A stretch of DNA of 64,000 bases. Origin: Streptomyces sp. ML-6 (lineage in GTDB: Bacteria > Actinomycetota > Actinomycetes > Streptomycetales > Streptomycetaceae). The notes under the pieces were generated by a model that worked only from the letters and a program-made list of their open reading frames with translations, was not told the DNA's origin and did not search any database. The stretch lies in assembly GCF_030116705.1 (NCBI RefSeq), contig NZ_JAOTIK010000001.1, positions 2,127,001 to 2,191,000 on the forward strand, in the 5' to 3' direction. The position numbers and the translations under genes were made by a program. Below, piece after piece: positions 9,270 to 17,719 of the stretch (its first letter is position 1; the number at the start of each line of letters is the position of its first letter).

Positions 9270-9322
9270 CCATCCCGGTCCTGCCCGCCACCCTCAGGGA
9301 GCCACGATGACCATCTCGGTCC
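9241..9322 (+). repeat. 41-bp tandem duplication across the kinase/regulator junction
   Basis: Units 9241-9281 and 9282-9322 are identical except for one C to T change. Each contains the last nine kinase codons, the ribosome binding site AGGGAG and an ATGACCATC start. Because 41 is not a multiple of three, the first start is out of frame with the response regulator. Confidence 0.95.
9266..9310 (+). CDS. 14-codon minicistron created by the duplication
   Basis: The first copy of the start signal (ATG at 9266, overlapping the kinase stop as ATGA) opens a frame encoding MTIPVLPATLREPR. It stops at 9308-9310, overlapping the true regulator start at 9307 as ATGA. It could relay ribosomes from the kinase gene to the regulator gene, or simply be a by-product of the duplication. 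Translation is inferred from the ribosome binding site alone. Confidence 0.35.
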   Translation: MTIPVLPATLREPR

Positions 9323-9963
9323 TGCTCGCCGACGACCAGTCGATGATCCGCCGGGGACTGCGGCTGATTCTGGAGGACCAGCCCGACATCGAGGTCGTCG
9401 GGGAGGCGGCCGACGGGGCCGAGGCGGTCGCCCTGGCCCGGCGACTGCGCCCCGACGTCTGCCTGGTGGACATCAGGATGCCCCTGCTCGACGGCATCGA
9501 GGTGACCCGCGCACTGGCCGGCCCGCAGGTGCCCGACCCGATGCGGGTCGTCGTGGTCACCACCTTCGACCTGGACGAGTACGTGTACGGCGCCCTGCGG
9601 GGCGGTGCGACAGGGTTCGTCCTCAAGGACGCCGGGCCGGCGCTGCTCGTCGAGGCGGTCCGCGCGGCCCACAACGGCGAGGCACTGGTCTCGCCGTCGG
9701 TCACCGTCCGGCTGCTGCGGCACCTGACGACCGCCCCGGCACCGTCGCGGGCCGCCCGGCCCCTGCCGCTGTCGGACCGCGAACTCCAGGTCGTCCGGGC
9801 GCTCGCGCGCGGCCGGACCAATCAGGAGATCGCCGCGGAGCTGTTCATCTCCCTGAGCACGGTCAAGAGCCACCTGTCGGCCATCCAGACCAAACTGGGG
9901 GCCCGCAACCGGGTCGGAATCGTCACCTGGGCATGGGAGAACGGCCTCGTCGACACCCGCTGA
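9307..9963 (+). CDS. Response regulator, NarL/FixJ family
   Basis: A 218-residue two-component regulator. The receiver domain has the acidic pair LADD at residues 7-10, the phosphoacceptor Asp55 in CLVDIRMP, Thr near 85 in VVTTFD and Lys near 107 in FVLKDAG. The C-terminal LuxR-type helix-turn-helix starts at LSDRELQVVRAL and contains RTNQEIAAELFISLSTVKSH. The ATG at 9307 is the second of two duplicated start signals and the only one in frame. Cognate kinase: the gene directly upstream. Confidence 0.92.
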   Translation: MTISVLLADDQSMIRRGLRLILEDQPDIEVVGEAADGAEAVALARRLRPDVCLVDIRMPLLDGIEVTRALAGPQVPDPMRVVVVTTFDLDEYVYGALRGGATGFVLKDAGPALLVEAVRAAHNGEALVSPSVTVRLLRHLTTAPAPSRAARPLPLSDRELQVVRALARGRTNQEIAAELFISLSTVKSHLSAIQTKLGARNRVGIVTWAWENGLVDTR

Positions 9964-9991
9964 CACGGCCCCGGAACCGACGGCCGACCGC

Positions 9992-10657
9992 TCAGGCCGA
10001 CAGCTCCCAGACCAGCACCTCGGCCGCCCCGGCCGCCACCAGTTCCGGCCCCTCCTCGCCGGTGATCCGCACCGAGTCGCCCGGCCCCAGCAGCTCGCCG
10101 CCGTCGCCGAGCCGTACCGAACCGGCCGTCACGTGCACGTACACCAGCGGCGCGGCCGGCAGCGCGATCCGCTCCCCCTCGGCGACTCTGCGCACGTAGA
10201 AGGTCGCACCGGCCGCCGGGAGTTCGTACGGGGCGGTGGCGTCGGCGAGGCCGGGGACGATCGTGTACGCGGGTTCGCCGCCCGCCTCCCGCGGGGCCAG
10301 CCACATCTGGATGAACGTCAGCGGCCCGGGGCCGTCGTTCCGTTCGACGTGGCGCACGCCGGACGCGGCGCTGAGGTGCTGGAGGTCGCCGGGCCGTACG
10401 ACCGTGGCGTGACCGGTGGAGTCACGGTGGGTCAGCTCGCCCTCGACGACCCAGGTGACGATCTCCGTATGGCTGTGCGGGTGTTCCTCGAAGCCCGCGC
10501 CGGGGGCGAGCCGTTCCTCGTTGACGGCTATGACCGGACCGAAGCGGAGGTTGTCCGGATCGTAGAAGGTGCCGAACGAGAAAGCGTGCCGGGACAGGAT
10601 GCCGGCGTCCTGGTCCCCGCCCTGGAAGCGGTCGTCGGCGCGGTGTACGGAGATCAC
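9992..10657 (-). CDS. Pirin family protein
   Basis: A bicupin of the pirin family, probably a metal-dependent quercetin-dioxygenase-like enzyme or a redox-sensing cofactor. The N-terminal cupin carries the metal ligands in GFEEHPHSHTEIVTWVVEGELTH (written here as HPHSH ... E ... H). RHVERNDGPGPLTFIQMWL is the conserved inter-domain region. The frame is open to 10702, but GTG at 10657 (VISVHRADDRF) matches the usual pirin N terminus and gives 221 residues. It converges on the response regulator with a 28-bp gap. Confidence 0.85.
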   Translation of the reverse strand: MISVHRADDRFQGGDQDAGILSRHAFSFGTFYDPDNLRFGPVIAVNEERLAPGAGFEEHPHSHTEIVTWVVEGELTHRDSTGHATVVRPGDLQHLSAASGVRHVERNDGPGPLTFIQMWLAPREAGGEPAYTIVPGLADATAPYELPAAGATFYVRRVAEGERIALPAAPLVYVHVTAGSVRLGDGGELLGPGDSVRITGEEGPELVAAGAAEVLVWELSA

Positions 10658-10807
10658 GGGACCACGGTAGCCGGGCGGGAGCGCGGACGAACCCCCGGCC
10701 ACTACCCACCCCTACGCCCCGCGGCGGCCCCGGCCACTACCCGCCGGTACGACCCGCGGCGGCCCCGGCCCTCCGTGCCTGTCGCCCGATAAGGCAGTCT
10801 TGTTCTC

Positions 10808-12007
10808 GTGCCCCGACCCGATCCTGAGCAGCCCGCTGCGAACGACGCCCACCTGCATGCCGCGACCCTGAAACGGCTGGAGCAGTCCTCCGGCCGGCTG
10901 GCCGCCAACGCGATCGCCCGCATGGACGAATCGCTGCCCTGGTACCGGGCGATGCCACCGGAGAACCGGTCTTGGATCGGCCTGGTGGCCCAGGCCGGCA
11001 TCGCGGCGTTCACCGAGTGGTTCCGGCATCCGGAGACCCCGCAGGCCATCTCCACCGACGTGTTCGGCACCGCTCCGCGCGAGCTGACCCGGGCGATCAC
11101 CCTGCGGCAGACTGTCGAGATGGTGCGCACCACGATCGAGGTCATGGAGGCCGCGATCGAGGAGGTCGCCGCGCCCGGTGACGAATCGGTGCTGCGCGAG
11201 GCGCTGCTCGTCTACGCCCGGGAGATCGCCTTCGCCACCGCCCAGGTGTACGCGCAGGCCGCCGAGGCCCGCGGGGCCTGGGACGCCCGGCTGGAATCGC
11301 TCGTGGTCAACGCGGTGCTGTCCGGCGAGGCCGACGAGGGTGCCGTGTCACGCGCCGCGGCGCTCGGCTGGAACTCCCCCGAGCACGTCTGCGTGGTGCT
11401 CGGCACCGCCCCGGACGGCGACAGCGAACTGACCGTGGAGGCGATCCGGCGGGCTGCCCGGCACGCCAAGCTCCAGGTCCTCACCGGGGTGCTCGGCAAC
11501 CGCCTCGTGGTCATCGCGGGCGGCAGCGACAACCCGCTGCACGTCGCCAAGTCGCTGATCGGCCCGTACGCGGCGGGGCCCGTCGTCGCCGGGCCCGTGG
11601 TGCCCGACCTGCTGGCGGCCACCCGGTCCGCGCAGGCCGCGGCGGCCGGGCTCAGGGCGTGCGGTGCCTGGCAGGACGCCCCGCGACCGGTGCTGGCCGA
11701 CGACCTGCTGCCGGAGCGCGCGATGGCGGGCGACCCCGCCGCGCGGGACCAGTTGGTGGAGGAGATCTACAGACCGCTGGAAGAAGCGGGTTCCGCCCTC
11801 CTCGAAACACTGAGTGTGTATCTGGAGCAGGCGAGCAGCCTGGAGGGCGCGGCCAGAATGCTCTTCGTTCACCCCAACACCGTGCGCTACCGGCTCCGAC
11901 GTGTGACAGACGTCACCGGATGGTCGCCTTCCGATGTCCGCTCGGCGTTCACGTTGCGGATCGCCCTGATCCTGGGGCGCTTGGCCGCCAGAGATCCACA
12001 GTCCTAG
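10808..12007 (+). CDS. fasR: FasR, PucR-type activator of fatty acid synthesis
   Basis: A 399-residue regulator with a C-terminal PucR-like helix-turn-helix (ARMLFVHPNTVRYRLRRVT) and a long N-terminal helical domain. It lies directly upstream of fabD-fabH-acpP-fabF in the same direction. In S. coelicolor the gene in this position (FasR) binds the fabD promoter and activates the cluster. The call rests on domain type plus this conserved gene order. The start is GTG at 10808. The 83-bp gap to fabD should hold its binding site. Confidence 0.9.
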   Translation: MPRPDPEQPAANDAHLHAATLKRLEQSSGRLAANAIARMDESLPWYRAMPPENRSWIGLVAQAGIAAFTEWFRHPETPQAISTDVFGTAPRELTRAITLRQTVEMVRTTIEVMEAAIEEVAAPGDESVLREALLVYAREIAFATAQVYAQAAEARGAWDARLESLVVNAVLSGEADEGAVSRAAALGWNSPEHVCVVLGTAPDGDSELTVEAIRRAARHAKLQVLTGVLGNRLVVIAGGSDNPLHVAKSLIGPYAAGPVVAGPVVPDLLAATRSAQAAAAGLRACGAWQDAPRPVLADDLLPERAMAGDPAARDQLVEEIYRPLEEAGSALLETLSVYLEQASSLEGAARMLFVHPNTVRYRLRRVTDVTGWSPSDVRSAFTLRIALILGRLAARDPQS

Positions 12008-12011
12008 ACTT

Positions 12012-12041
12012 TTGTCGAACATCAACAATTCCCCATACGGT
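12012..12041 (+). promoter_or_regulatory. Possible fabD operon promoter
   Basis: TTGTCG (12012-12017) and TACGGT (12036-12041) with an 18-bp spacer lie 50 bases before the fabD start, in the most AT-rich part of the gap. FasR would be expected to bind nearby. The match to consensus is only partial. Confidence 0.35.
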
Positions 12042-12090
12042 TCTTGGTCCCTGTCCCCACGGGTGCTCCGGACCGTTCACAAGAGAGAGT

Positions 12091-13011
12091 GTGAGGGTGC
12101 TCGTACTCGTCGCTCCCGGCCAAGGCGCTCAGACGCCCGGCTTCCTGACTCCCTGGCTCGACCTTCCCGGTGCCGCAGACCGCATCGCGGCCTGGTCCGA
12201 CGCCATCGAGCTCGACCTCGTCCACTACGGCACCAAGGCCGAAGCGGAGGAGATCCGTGACACCGCGGTGGCGCAACCGCTGCTGGTCGCCGCAGGTCTG
12301 CTCTCTGCTGCCGCGCTCGACGCCTCCCCGGCTGTCGTCGCAGGTCACAGCGTTGGTGAGATCACCGCAGCCGCCTTCGCCGGAGTCATCGGCGACGACG
12401 CCGCGCTGCGCCTGGTGCGGACCCGCGGGCTCGCCATGGCCGAGGCCGCCGCGGTCACCGAGACCGGCATGTCGGCGCTGCTCGGGGGCGACCCCGAGGT
12501 GTCGGTCGCGCACCTGGAGAAGCTCGGGCTGACCCCGGCGAACGTCAACGGCTCCGGCCAGATCGTCGCCGCCGGCACCGTAGAGCAGCTCGCCGCGCTG
12601 GCCGAGGACATGCCCGAGGGCGTGCGCCGCGTGGTCCCGCTCAAGGTCGCCGGCGCGTTCCACACGCACCACATGGCGCCCGCCGTCGACCGGCTGCGCG
12701 AGGCCGCCGCGGGGCTCGAGGTCTCCGACCCGACCGTGACGTACGTCTCCAACGCCGACGGCAAGGCCGTGGCCACCGGCGACGAGGTCATCTCCAGGCT
12801 GGTCGGCCAGGTGGCCAACCCGGTCCGCTGGGACCTGTGCATGGAGACCTTCAAGGAGCTGGGCGTCACGGCTCTCATCGAGGCGTGCCCCGGCGGCACG
12901 CTCACGGGGCTCGCCAAGCGCGCGCTGCCCGGCGTGAAGACGCTCGCGCTCAAGACCCCCGACGACCTCGAAGCGGCCCGCGCGCTCATCTCCGAGCACG
13001 CGAGCGCCTAA
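12091..13011 (+). CDS. fabD: Malonyl-CoA:ACP transacylase
   Basis: It transfers malonyl groups from CoA to acyl carrier protein, supplying the extender unit for type II fatty acid synthesis and often for polyketide synthases too. The catalytic Ser87 lies in AGHSVGE and His191 in GAFHTHHM. The N terminus RVLVLVAPGQGAQ carries the GQGAQ motif. GTG at 12091 gives 306 residues, the normal size; the frame is open much further upstream but overlaps fasR. It is first gene of the fab operon, 16 bases before fabH. Confidence 0.96.
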   Translation: MRVLVLVAPGQGAQTPGFLTPWLDLPGAADRIAAWSDAIELDLVHYGTKAEAEEIRDTAVAQPLLVAAGLLSAAALDASPAVVAGHSVGEITAAAFAGVIGDDAALRLVRTRGLAMAEAAAVTETGMSALLGGDPEVSVAHLEKLGLTPANVNGSGQIVAAGTVEQLAALAEDMPEGVRRVVPLKVAGAFHTHHMAPAVDRLREAAAGLEVSDPTVTYVSNADGKAVATGDEVISRLVGQVANPVRWDLCMETFKELGVTALIEACPGGTLTGLAKRALPGVKTLALKTPDDLEAARALISEHASA

Positions 13012-13027
13012 GGAGCCCCGGAAGAGC

Positions 13028-14059
13028 ATGTCGAAGATCAAGCCCAGTCGGGGCGCTCCGTACGCACGCATCCTGGGTGTGGGCGGCTACCGCCCGACCC
13101 GGGTCGTGCCCAACGAGGTGATCCTCGAGACGATCGACTCGTCCGACGAGTGGATCCGCTCGCGCTCCGGCATCGCCACCCGCCACTGGGCCTCCGAGGA
13201 GGAGACCGTGGCCGCGATGTCCGTGGAGGCGTCCGGCAAGGCCATCGCGGACGCCGGGATCAGGGCCGAGCAGATCGGTGCCGTGATCGTCTCCACCGTC
13301 TCGCACTTCAAGCAGACCCCGGCCATCGCGACGGAGATCGCCCACAAGGTCGGGGCGGGCAAGCCCGCCGCCTTCGACATCTCGGCCGGCTGCGCGGGCT
13401 TCGGCTACGGACTGACCCTGGCCAAGGGCATGGTCGTCGAGGGTTCGGCGGAGTACGTCCTGGTCATCGGCGTGGAGCGGCTCAGCGACCTCACCGACAA
13501 GGAGGACCGCGCGACGGCCTTCCTCTTCGGCGACGGCGCCGGCGCGGTCGTGGTCGGTCCCTCCGACGTCCCGGCCATCGGGCCGACCGTCTGGGGTTCC
13601 GAGGGCGACAAGTCCGAGACGATCAAGCAGACCGTGCCGTGGAACGAGTTCCACATCGGCGACGTCTCGAAGCTGCCGCTCGACCGGAACGGCGACATCA
13701 AGTTCCCGGCGATCACGCAGGAGGGTCAGGCGGTCTTCCGCTGGGCCGTCTTCGAGATGGCGAAGGTCGCCCAGCAGGCGCTGGACGCGGCCGGGATCAG
13801 CCCGGAAGACCTGGACGTCTTCATTCCGCACCAGGCCAACATGCGGATCATCGACTCGATGGTGAAGACCCTGAAGCTGCCGGAGGGCGTCGTCGTCGCC
13901 CGTGACGTGGAGACCACCGGCAACACCTCCGCCGCCTCGATCCCGCTCGCCATGGAGCGGCTCCTGGCGACCGGTCGGGCGAAGAGCGGGGACACCGCGC
14001 TCGTCATCGGCTTCGGGGCGGGTCTCGTCTACGCCGCGACGGTCGTTACCCTCCCCTAG
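13028..14059 (+). CDS. fabH: 3-oxoacyl-ACP synthase III (KAS III)
   Basis: It condenses an acyl-CoA primer with malonyl-ACP to start fatty acid chains; in Streptomyces it accepts branched primers (isobutyryl-CoA, isovaleryl-CoA). The catalytic triad is visible: Cys122 in DISAGCAGF, His268 in FIPHQANMRI and Asn299 in TTGNTSAAS. Length (343) is normal. The start is ATG with AAGGAG upstream. The following gap to acpP is 63 bases and has an AT-rich stretch before the acpP ribosome binding site. Confidence 0.97.
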   Translation: MSKIKPSRGAPYARILGVGGYRPTRVVPNEVILETIDSSDEWIRSRSGIATRHWASEEETVAAMSVEASGKAIADAGIRAEQIGAVIVSTVSHFKQTPAIATEIAHKVGAGKPAAFDISAGCAGFGYGLTLAKGMVVEGSAEYVLVIGVERLSDLTDKEDRATAFLFGDGAGAVVVGPSDVPAIGPTVWGSEGDKSETIKQTVPWNEFHIGDVSKLPLDRNGDIKFPAITQEGQAVFRWAVFEMAKVAQQALDAAGISPEDLDVFIPHQANMRIIDSMVKTLKLPEGVVVARDVETTGNTSAASIPLAMERLLATGRAKSGDTALVIGFGAGLVYAATVVTLP

Positions 14060-14122
14060 GCACACCAGGCCGTTCCGGCCCGGACGTCCTAAACCCTGTA
14101 AATAAACACCGAAGGAGCCATC

Positions 14123-14371
14123 ATGGCCGCCACCCAGGAAGAGATCGTCAGCGGTCTCGCCGAGATCGTCAACGAGATCGCCGGGATCCCGGTCGAGGAC
14201 GTCCAGCTGGACAAGTCCTTCACCGACGACCTGGACGTCGACTCGCTGTCCATGGTCGAGGTCGTCGTCGCCGCCGAGGAGCGCTTCGACGTGAAGATCC
14301 CCGACGACGACGTCAAGGGCCTCAAGACGGTCGGCGACGCTGCCGACTACATCCTCAAGCACCAGGGCTGA
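14123..14371 (+). CDS. acpP: Acyl carrier protein
   Basis: An 82-residue acidic carrier protein. The phosphopantetheine attachment site is Ser41 in DVDSLSMVEV. The four-helix layout and length match fatty-acid ACPs of Streptomyces. It is preceded by a strong GAAGGAG ribosome binding site, suiting the high copy number needed. It sits between fabH and fabF as in S. coelicolor. Confidence 0.97.
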   Translation: MAATQEEIVSGLAEIVNEIAGIPVEDVQLDKSFTDDLDVDSLSMVEVVVAAEERFDVKIPDDDVKGLKTVGDAADYILKHQG

Positions 14372-14449
14372 TCAGCCCCGGCTCCTGTGTCGCCACCCAG
14401 CGGTGGCGCCGCTGATTCACGACCCTCTACACGTGGAGAAGATTTTCCA

Positions 14450-15712
14450 GTGAACTCGACCAATCGCACCGTGGTCGTCACCGGTATCGGCGCAACCACT
14501 CCGCTGGGTGGCGACTCGGCGTCGACCTGGGAAGGTCTGATGGCCGGTCGTTCCGGCGTCAAGCCTCTCGAGGGCGAACGTTTCGCCGAACTCCCCGTCC
14601 GGATCGCCGCCCTCGCGGCCGTCGACCCTGGCGAGGTACTGCCCCGCCCGCTCGCCCGCAAGCTGGACCGCTCGGCGCAGTTCGCGCTGATCGCGGCCCG
14701 CGAGGCGTGGGCGGACGCCGGCTTCACCGGCAAGGCCGGTGAGGACGAGAAGATCCAGCCCGAGCGGCTGGGCTCGGTCATCGCCTCCGGCATCGGCGGC
14801 GTGATCACCCTGCTCGACCAGTACGACGTGCTGAAGGAGAAGGGCGTACGCCGCGTCTCCCCGCACACCGTTCCCATGCTCATGCCCAACGGCCCGGCGG
14901 CCAACGTCGGCCTGGAGGTCAACGCCCAGGCCGGTGTGCACACGCCGGTCTCCGCCTGCGCCTCGGGCGCCGAGGCGATCGGGTACGCCGTCGAGATGAT
15001 CCGCACCGGCCGTGCCGACGTGGTCCTCGCCGGTGGCACGGAGGCGGCGATCCACCCGCTGCCGATCGCCGCGTTCGCCAACATGATGGCGATGTCCAAG
15101 AACAACGAGGAGCCCGAGAAGGCCTCCCGCCCGTACGACACCGGCCGGGACGGCTTCGTCCTCGGCGAGGGCGCGGGCGTCGTCGTCCTGGAGTCCGCGG
15201 AGCACGCCGCCGCGCGCGGCGCCAAGGTGTACTGCGAGGTGCTGGGCCAGGGCCTGTCCGCGGACGCGCACCACATCGCGCAGCCCGAGCCGACCGGCCG
15301 CGGTATCGCCGCCGCGATGGAGAACCTGCTGGAGCAGACGGACCTCAAGCCGTCCGAGGTCGTGCACCTCAACGCGCACGCCACCTCGACGCCGCAGGGC
15401 GACGTCGCCGAGCTGAAGGCCCTGCGCAAGGTGCTGGGCGACGACCTCGACCACGTCGCGATCTCCGCGACGAAGTCGATGACCGGGCACCTCCTCGGTG
15501 GCGCCGGCGGCATCGAGACCGTGGCCACGGTCCTGGCGCTGCACCACCGGATGGCCCCGCCCACGATCAACGTGAACGACCTCGACGAGGCCGTGGAGGC
15601 GGACATCGTGCGCGACGAGCCGCGACCGCTGCCCGAGGGTTCGATCGCCGCGATCAACAACTCGTTCGGCTTCGGCGGGCACAACGTGGTCCTGGCGTTC
15701 CGCAGCGTCTGA
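14450..15712 (+). CDS. fabF: 3-oxoacyl-ACP synthase II
   Basis: It elongates acyl-ACP with malonyl-ACP by decarboxylative condensation. The catalytic residues are Cys170 in SACASGAEA, His310 in LNAHATSTP and His347 in MTGHLLGGAGG. GTG at 14450, preceded by GGAGAAG, gives 420 residues starting VNSTNRTVVVTG; the in-frame extension to 14387 lacks homologous sequence. It is the last gene of the operon, closed by a very strong terminator. Confidence 0.97.
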   Translation: MNSTNRTVVVTGIGATTPLGGDSASTWEGLMAGRSGVKPLEGERFAELPVRIAALAAVDPGEVLPRPLARKLDRSAQFALIAAREAWADAGFTGKAGEDEKIQPERLGSVIASGIGGVITLLDQYDVLKEKGVRRVSPHTVPMLMPNGPAANVGLEVNAQAGVHTPVSACASGAEAIGYAVEMIRTGRADVVLAGGTEAAIHPLPIAAFANMMAMSKNNEEPEKASRPYDTGRDGFVLGEGAGVVVLESAEHAAARGAKVYCEVLGQGLSADAHHIAQPEPTGRGIAAAMENLLEQTDLKPSEVVHLNAHATSTPQGDVAELKALRKVLGDDLDHVAISATKSMTGHLLGGAGGIETVATVLALHHRMAPPTINVNDLDEAVEADIVRDEPRPLPEGSIAAINNSFGFGGHNVVLAFRSV

Positions 15713-15734
15713 CCCGCGGCCCCCGGCCGGTCAT

Positions 15735-15779
15735 GAAGAGGCCCGCCTCCCCACGCTTCGTGGGGAGGCGGGCCTCTTC
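15735..15779 (+). terminator. Perfect 21-bp hairpin ending the fab operon
   Basis: The arms at 15735-15755 and 15759-15779 are fully complementary around a 3-base loop (GAAGAGGCCCGCC at the left, GGCGGGCCTCTTC at the right). It sits 22 bases past the fabF stop and is also placed to stop transcripts from the opposite-strand DUF3145 gene. Confidence 0.8.
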
Positions 15780-15953
15780 GGTTGCGGCAACGGTCCTCGT
15801 TCGCCGCGGGAAGGATGCCTTCGGTCACGAAAGGAGATCTCCTCGGCCGCAGGAGGGATGTCTTCGGTTGCACGGGAGTGTTGCGGGGGCGCCCGGCGGG
15901 GGTTTCCCGGTGCCGCACGCCCCCCGGGGCCCGTTCCGGGCCGTTTCCGGCCC

Positions 15954-16448
15954 TCACACCACCTGGTGCAGCCACCGCACGGGCGCGCCCTCGCCCGCGT
16001 GCCGGAAGGACTCCAGTTCGTCGTCCCACGGCTTGCCGAGCAGCTTGGCGATCTCGGCCGCCAGTTCCGTCTCGCCCCGCGCGGACCGTGCGAGCGCCGC
16101 CCGCAGCCGGTCCTCGGGCACCAGGATGTCGCCGTGCACCCCGGTGACCGCGTGGAAGATGCCCAGGCCGGGGGTGGAGCTGTAGCGCTCGCCCTCCGCG
16201 GCGGGGCTCGGCTCGGCCGTCACCTCGAACCGCAGCAGGTCCCAGCCGCGCAGCGAGGAGGCCAGCTCGGAGGCCGTGCCGGGGCGGCCCTGCCAGGAGA
16301 ATTCGGACCGCCAGGTGCCGGGGGCGGCGGGTTGTCTGATCCAGTCCAGCTGGACCCGTACCCCGAGGACACCCGCCACCGCCCATTCGACGTGGGGGCA
16401 GAGCGCGCGCGGTGCGGAGTGAACGTACAGAACTCCACGTGTCGTCAC
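15954..16448 (-). CDS. DUF3145 domain protein
   Basis: A 164-residue actinobacterial protein of unknown function starting MTTRGVLYVHSAPRALCPH. This family member follows fabF on the opposite strand in S. coelicolor too, so the placement supports the call. There are no membrane segments or catalytic motifs that I recognise. The conserved order beside fatty acid synthesis genes suggests, but does not show, a link to lipid metabolism. Confidence 0.85.
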   Translation of the reverse strand: MTTRGVLYVHSAPRALCPHVEWAVAGVLGVRVQLDWIRQPAAPGTWRSEFSWQGRPGTASELASSLRGWDLLRFEVTAEPSPAAEGERYSSTPGLGIFHAVTGVHGDILVPEDRLRAALARSARGETELAAEIAKLLGKPWDDELESFRHAGEGAPVRWLHQVV

Positions 16449-16796
16449 CGGGACCTCCAGTGTGGGACGAAGTTCGCCTTCCCCAGCGGCCTCGCGCCCG
16501 TGCCGCCTCTTCCCGGCCGGCTCCCGAGGTCGTCATCAGTAAACAGCATCGGGGTGAAACTCCTGAAAAGGGAAAGTATGTGACGTGGTGTGATTTACGG
16601 AATGCCACCCGAGTGGAGCCGGGCCGGGGAAGCGTGGCTGGTTCGACGAGGAAAAGCTACCGCGCGGGGGCGCCCGGGGTGTGACGTACGGTCGGTCCCG
16701 GGCACATCATTCGCGCAGCTTTCACCCGCCGGGGCGGCGGGGCTTTCCCACCGGTGCCACACGGGGTCGCCGGGGCACGAGCGAAAGGATCCGAGG
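16449..16796. other. Intergenic region between two divergent genes
   Basis: No credible gene is present in these 348 bases. The part nearest DUF3145 is AT-richer (around 16535-16605) and probably holds its promoter. The part before 16797 holds the lipoprotein ribosome binding site (GAAAGGATCC). Confidence 0.5.
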
Positions 16797-17708
16797 ATGC
16801 AGGATCGTTCCGTCCGCCGACGGTCGCGTACCGCGGCGGCCGCCTTGGCGGTGGCCTCACTGCTGGGCACGGCCGCCCTGTCCGGCTGTGACTCCGGACC
16901 CGACGGGACGACGAAGGGGGCGGCCGGCCGGAAGCCCGCGGCAAGGCCCGCTCCGGTGTGGGACCGCAGTCCCGGTTCGGTGGCCGCCGTGGGCGACTCC
17001 ATCACCCGGGGCTTCGACGCCTGTTCGGTGCTGACGGACTGCCCGGAGGTGTCGTGGGCGACCGGCACGGACCAGGTGGTGCGCAGCCTGGCCGTGCGGC
17101 TGCTGGGGGCGTCGGGGGCCGCGGCCCGGAGCTGGAACCACGCGGAGACGGGGGCCCGGATCGCGCAGCTGCCGGAGCAGATGGCGCTGGCCGCGGAGGA
17201 GAAACCCGATCTGGTGACGGTGATGATCGGCGCCAATGACGCCTGCCGGGACTCGGCCCGGCACATGACGCCGGTGGAGGACTTCCGCACGTCCTTCGAG
17301 ATGTCGATGCGCCGGCTGCGGGCCGGGGCCCCGAAGGCCCAGGTGTACGTGTCGAGCGTGCCGGACCTGAAGCGGCTCTGGTCCATGGGGCGCGGGAACC
17401 CGCTGGGCAAGCAGATCTGGAAGCTGGGGATCTGCCGGTCGATGCTGGGCGACGCGGACGACATGGGTGCGGCGGCGGTGGCCCGGCGGGGCTCGGTGCG
17501 CGAGCGGGTCGTGGCGTACAACGAGGTGCTCCGGGAGGTCTGTGCGAAGGACCTGCGCTGCCGCTACGACGGCGGGGCGGTCTTCGGCTACCCGTTCACC
17601 GGCGCGCAGCTCAGCCGGTGGGACTGGTTCCATCCGGGGCGGGACGGGCAGGCGCGGCTGGCGGAGATCGCGTACCGCAACGTCACGGCGGCCCGGCCGC
17701 CCGCGTAG
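16797..17708 (+). CDS. SGNH/GDSL-type hydrolase, predicted lipoprotein
   Basis: A 303-residue exported esterase/lipase-fold enzyme. The N terminus is a lipoprotein signal: RRRSR, a hydrophobic stretch, then the lipobox LSGC with Cys31. The SGNH blocks are visible: block I AVGDSIT (Ser68), the block III region VMIGANDAC, and block V DWFHPG near the C terminus. It is predicted to be anchored outside the membrane. ATG at 16797 is chosen because it starts the signal peptide and has a ribosome binding site. The neighbour downstream is an aldose epimerase 11 bases later, so they may be co-transcribed. Substrate unknown. Confidence 0.87.
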   Translation: MQDRSVRRRSRTAAAALAVASLLGTAALSGCDSGPDGTTKGAAGRKPAARPAPVWDRSPGSVAAVGDSITRGFDACSVLTDCPEVSWATGTDQVVRSLAVRLLGASGAAARSWNHAETGARIAQLPEQMALAAEEKPDLVTVMIGANDACRDSARHMTPVEDFRTSFEMSMRRLRAGAPKAQVYVSSVPDLKRLWSMGRGNPLGKQIWKLGICRSMLGDADDMGAAAVARRGSVRERVVAYNEVLREVCAKDLRCRYDGGAVFGYPFTGAQLSRWDWFHPGRDGQARLAEIAYRNVTAARPPA

Positions 17709-17719
17709 GGTCGTCGACC

